Source of the DNA: Rotaria sp. Silwood1
Lineage: Eukaryota; Rotifera; Eurotatoria; Philodinida; Philodinidae
Direction of reading: 5' to 3'
Length of the DNA stretch: 64,000 nucleotides
Assembly: GCA_905250075.1 (NCBI GenBank)
Contig: CAJNOP010000022.1
Location: 2,505,981 to 2,569,980, forward strand
Part shown: positions 63,712-64,000 of the stretch, one piece after another
Layout of the letters: each line of letters begins with the position of its first letter
Numbering within the stretch: the stretch's first letter is position 1
The notes under the pieces: generated by a model
Databases searched by the model: none
What the model saw: only the letters and a program-made list of their open reading frames with translations
What the model was told of the DNA's origin: nothing
Program-made: the position numbers and the translations under genes

Positions 63712-64000
63712 ATGGCTTTAAATGATATTTTTGGTAAAAAACATCATATGTTTTATTTTTTGAAGTGAGTATAAAAATTAAAAATAAATTATATTGTAGA
63801 AGATACAACAATAGAATTCATTATGGTTATGATGCTTCATGTGTTCGAATAAGTCAAGCATTAGATGTAAGATTTCGATCTTCTATTTTTTCAATTTTTT
63901 CTTTAGTGATTATTAGAAAGAATGCATATAGTTACTGATCAATGCTGTTTACATTTAATAATAAATCAATTAAAATTATATATTCTTAAGCTTCACCCAG
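63712..64000 (+). CDS. Possible 5' end of an unrecognised gene (partial)
   Basis: ATG at 63712 opens MALNDIFGKKHHMFYFL, ends at a GTGAGT donor near 63766, and can be joined after TATATTGTAG (63799) to RYNNRIHYGYDASCVRISQA then LD before a GTAAGA donor near 63868. The next exon after CTTTAG near 63906 has early stops in all three phases unless a later acceptor is used; a 30-codon open stretch (MHIVTDQCCLHLIINQLK) reaches the window end. Real splice consensus but an unresolved join; a decayed gene is equally possible. Family not recognised. Confidence 0.25.

Noticed and set aside
1..64000. tRNA, rRNA, spliced-leader RNA and CRISPR arrays
   Set aside because: No cloverleaf with A/B boxes, no rRNA-like block and no regularly spaced direct repeats were seen; a covariance-model search would be needed to exclude small RNAs.

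Overview
This is a eukaryotic nuclear window. It is AT-rich, with many-exon genes whose introns are mostly 50-60 nt with clean GT/AG ends, plus a minority of introns over 1 kb. A bdelloid rotifer is the best guess. I infer this from compact AT-rich gene structure, ciliary genes of animal type, an orphan F-box protein and a mosaic surface protein with Ser/Thr-rich linkers. It is not proven from the sequence.

Layout. 81-12696 (-): NUP98-NUP96 precursor (FG repeats, GLEBS motif, autoproteolytic domain, Nup96 part). 13072-18556 (+): ArfGAP2/3, divergent from NUP98. 19742-20361 (+): small unrecognised two-exon gene. 22730-23236 (+): single-pass membrane protein with a PPSY tail. 24752-25696 (+): F-box protein. 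26965-27398 (-): RNase III (Dicer-like) domain fragment. 27720-30790 (+): decayed non-LTR retrotransposon next to it. 32341-35341 (+): type II membrane protein with a Ser/Thr linker and a lectin-like C-terminus. 37543-38574 (-) CCDC92, 39071-46896 (-) CCDC57, 47255-50020 (+) ODAD2/ARMC4 and 51232-52162 (+) ODF3/CIMAP1 form a block of cilium/centriole genes. 53984-57939 (-): ENTPD4/7-type nucleotidase. 58040-61321 (-): XPD/ERCC2 helicase. The last 300 bases may hold the start of another gene.

The most unusual feature is structural. Most of the large introns, and several intergenic gaps, contain long imperfect inverted repeats: arms of about 80-600 nt at roughly 70-90% identity by eye, 0.25-1.25 kb overall. 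I found fourteen. One fills almost a whole 1.3-kb intron of NUP98. One element occurs twice, in opposite orientation, in introns of NUP98-NUP96 and CCDC57. One is nearly fresh and has a second hairpin nested in it. They look like several families of foldback (MITE-like or introner-like) elements that settle in introns, and would make long double-stranded RNA in pre-mRNA.

Other points of interest: a Thr instead of Ser at the NUP98 self-cleavage site; two competing terminal exons in ArfGAP; a head-to-head CCDC57/ODAD2 promoter carrying a good RFX X-box; and an XPD-ENTPD gap of only about 95 bp with no visible ATG for the downstream gene, as in a trans-spliced operon. Exon borders were set by eye from GT/AG sites and protein continuity; those given with 'about' may be off by a few bases.
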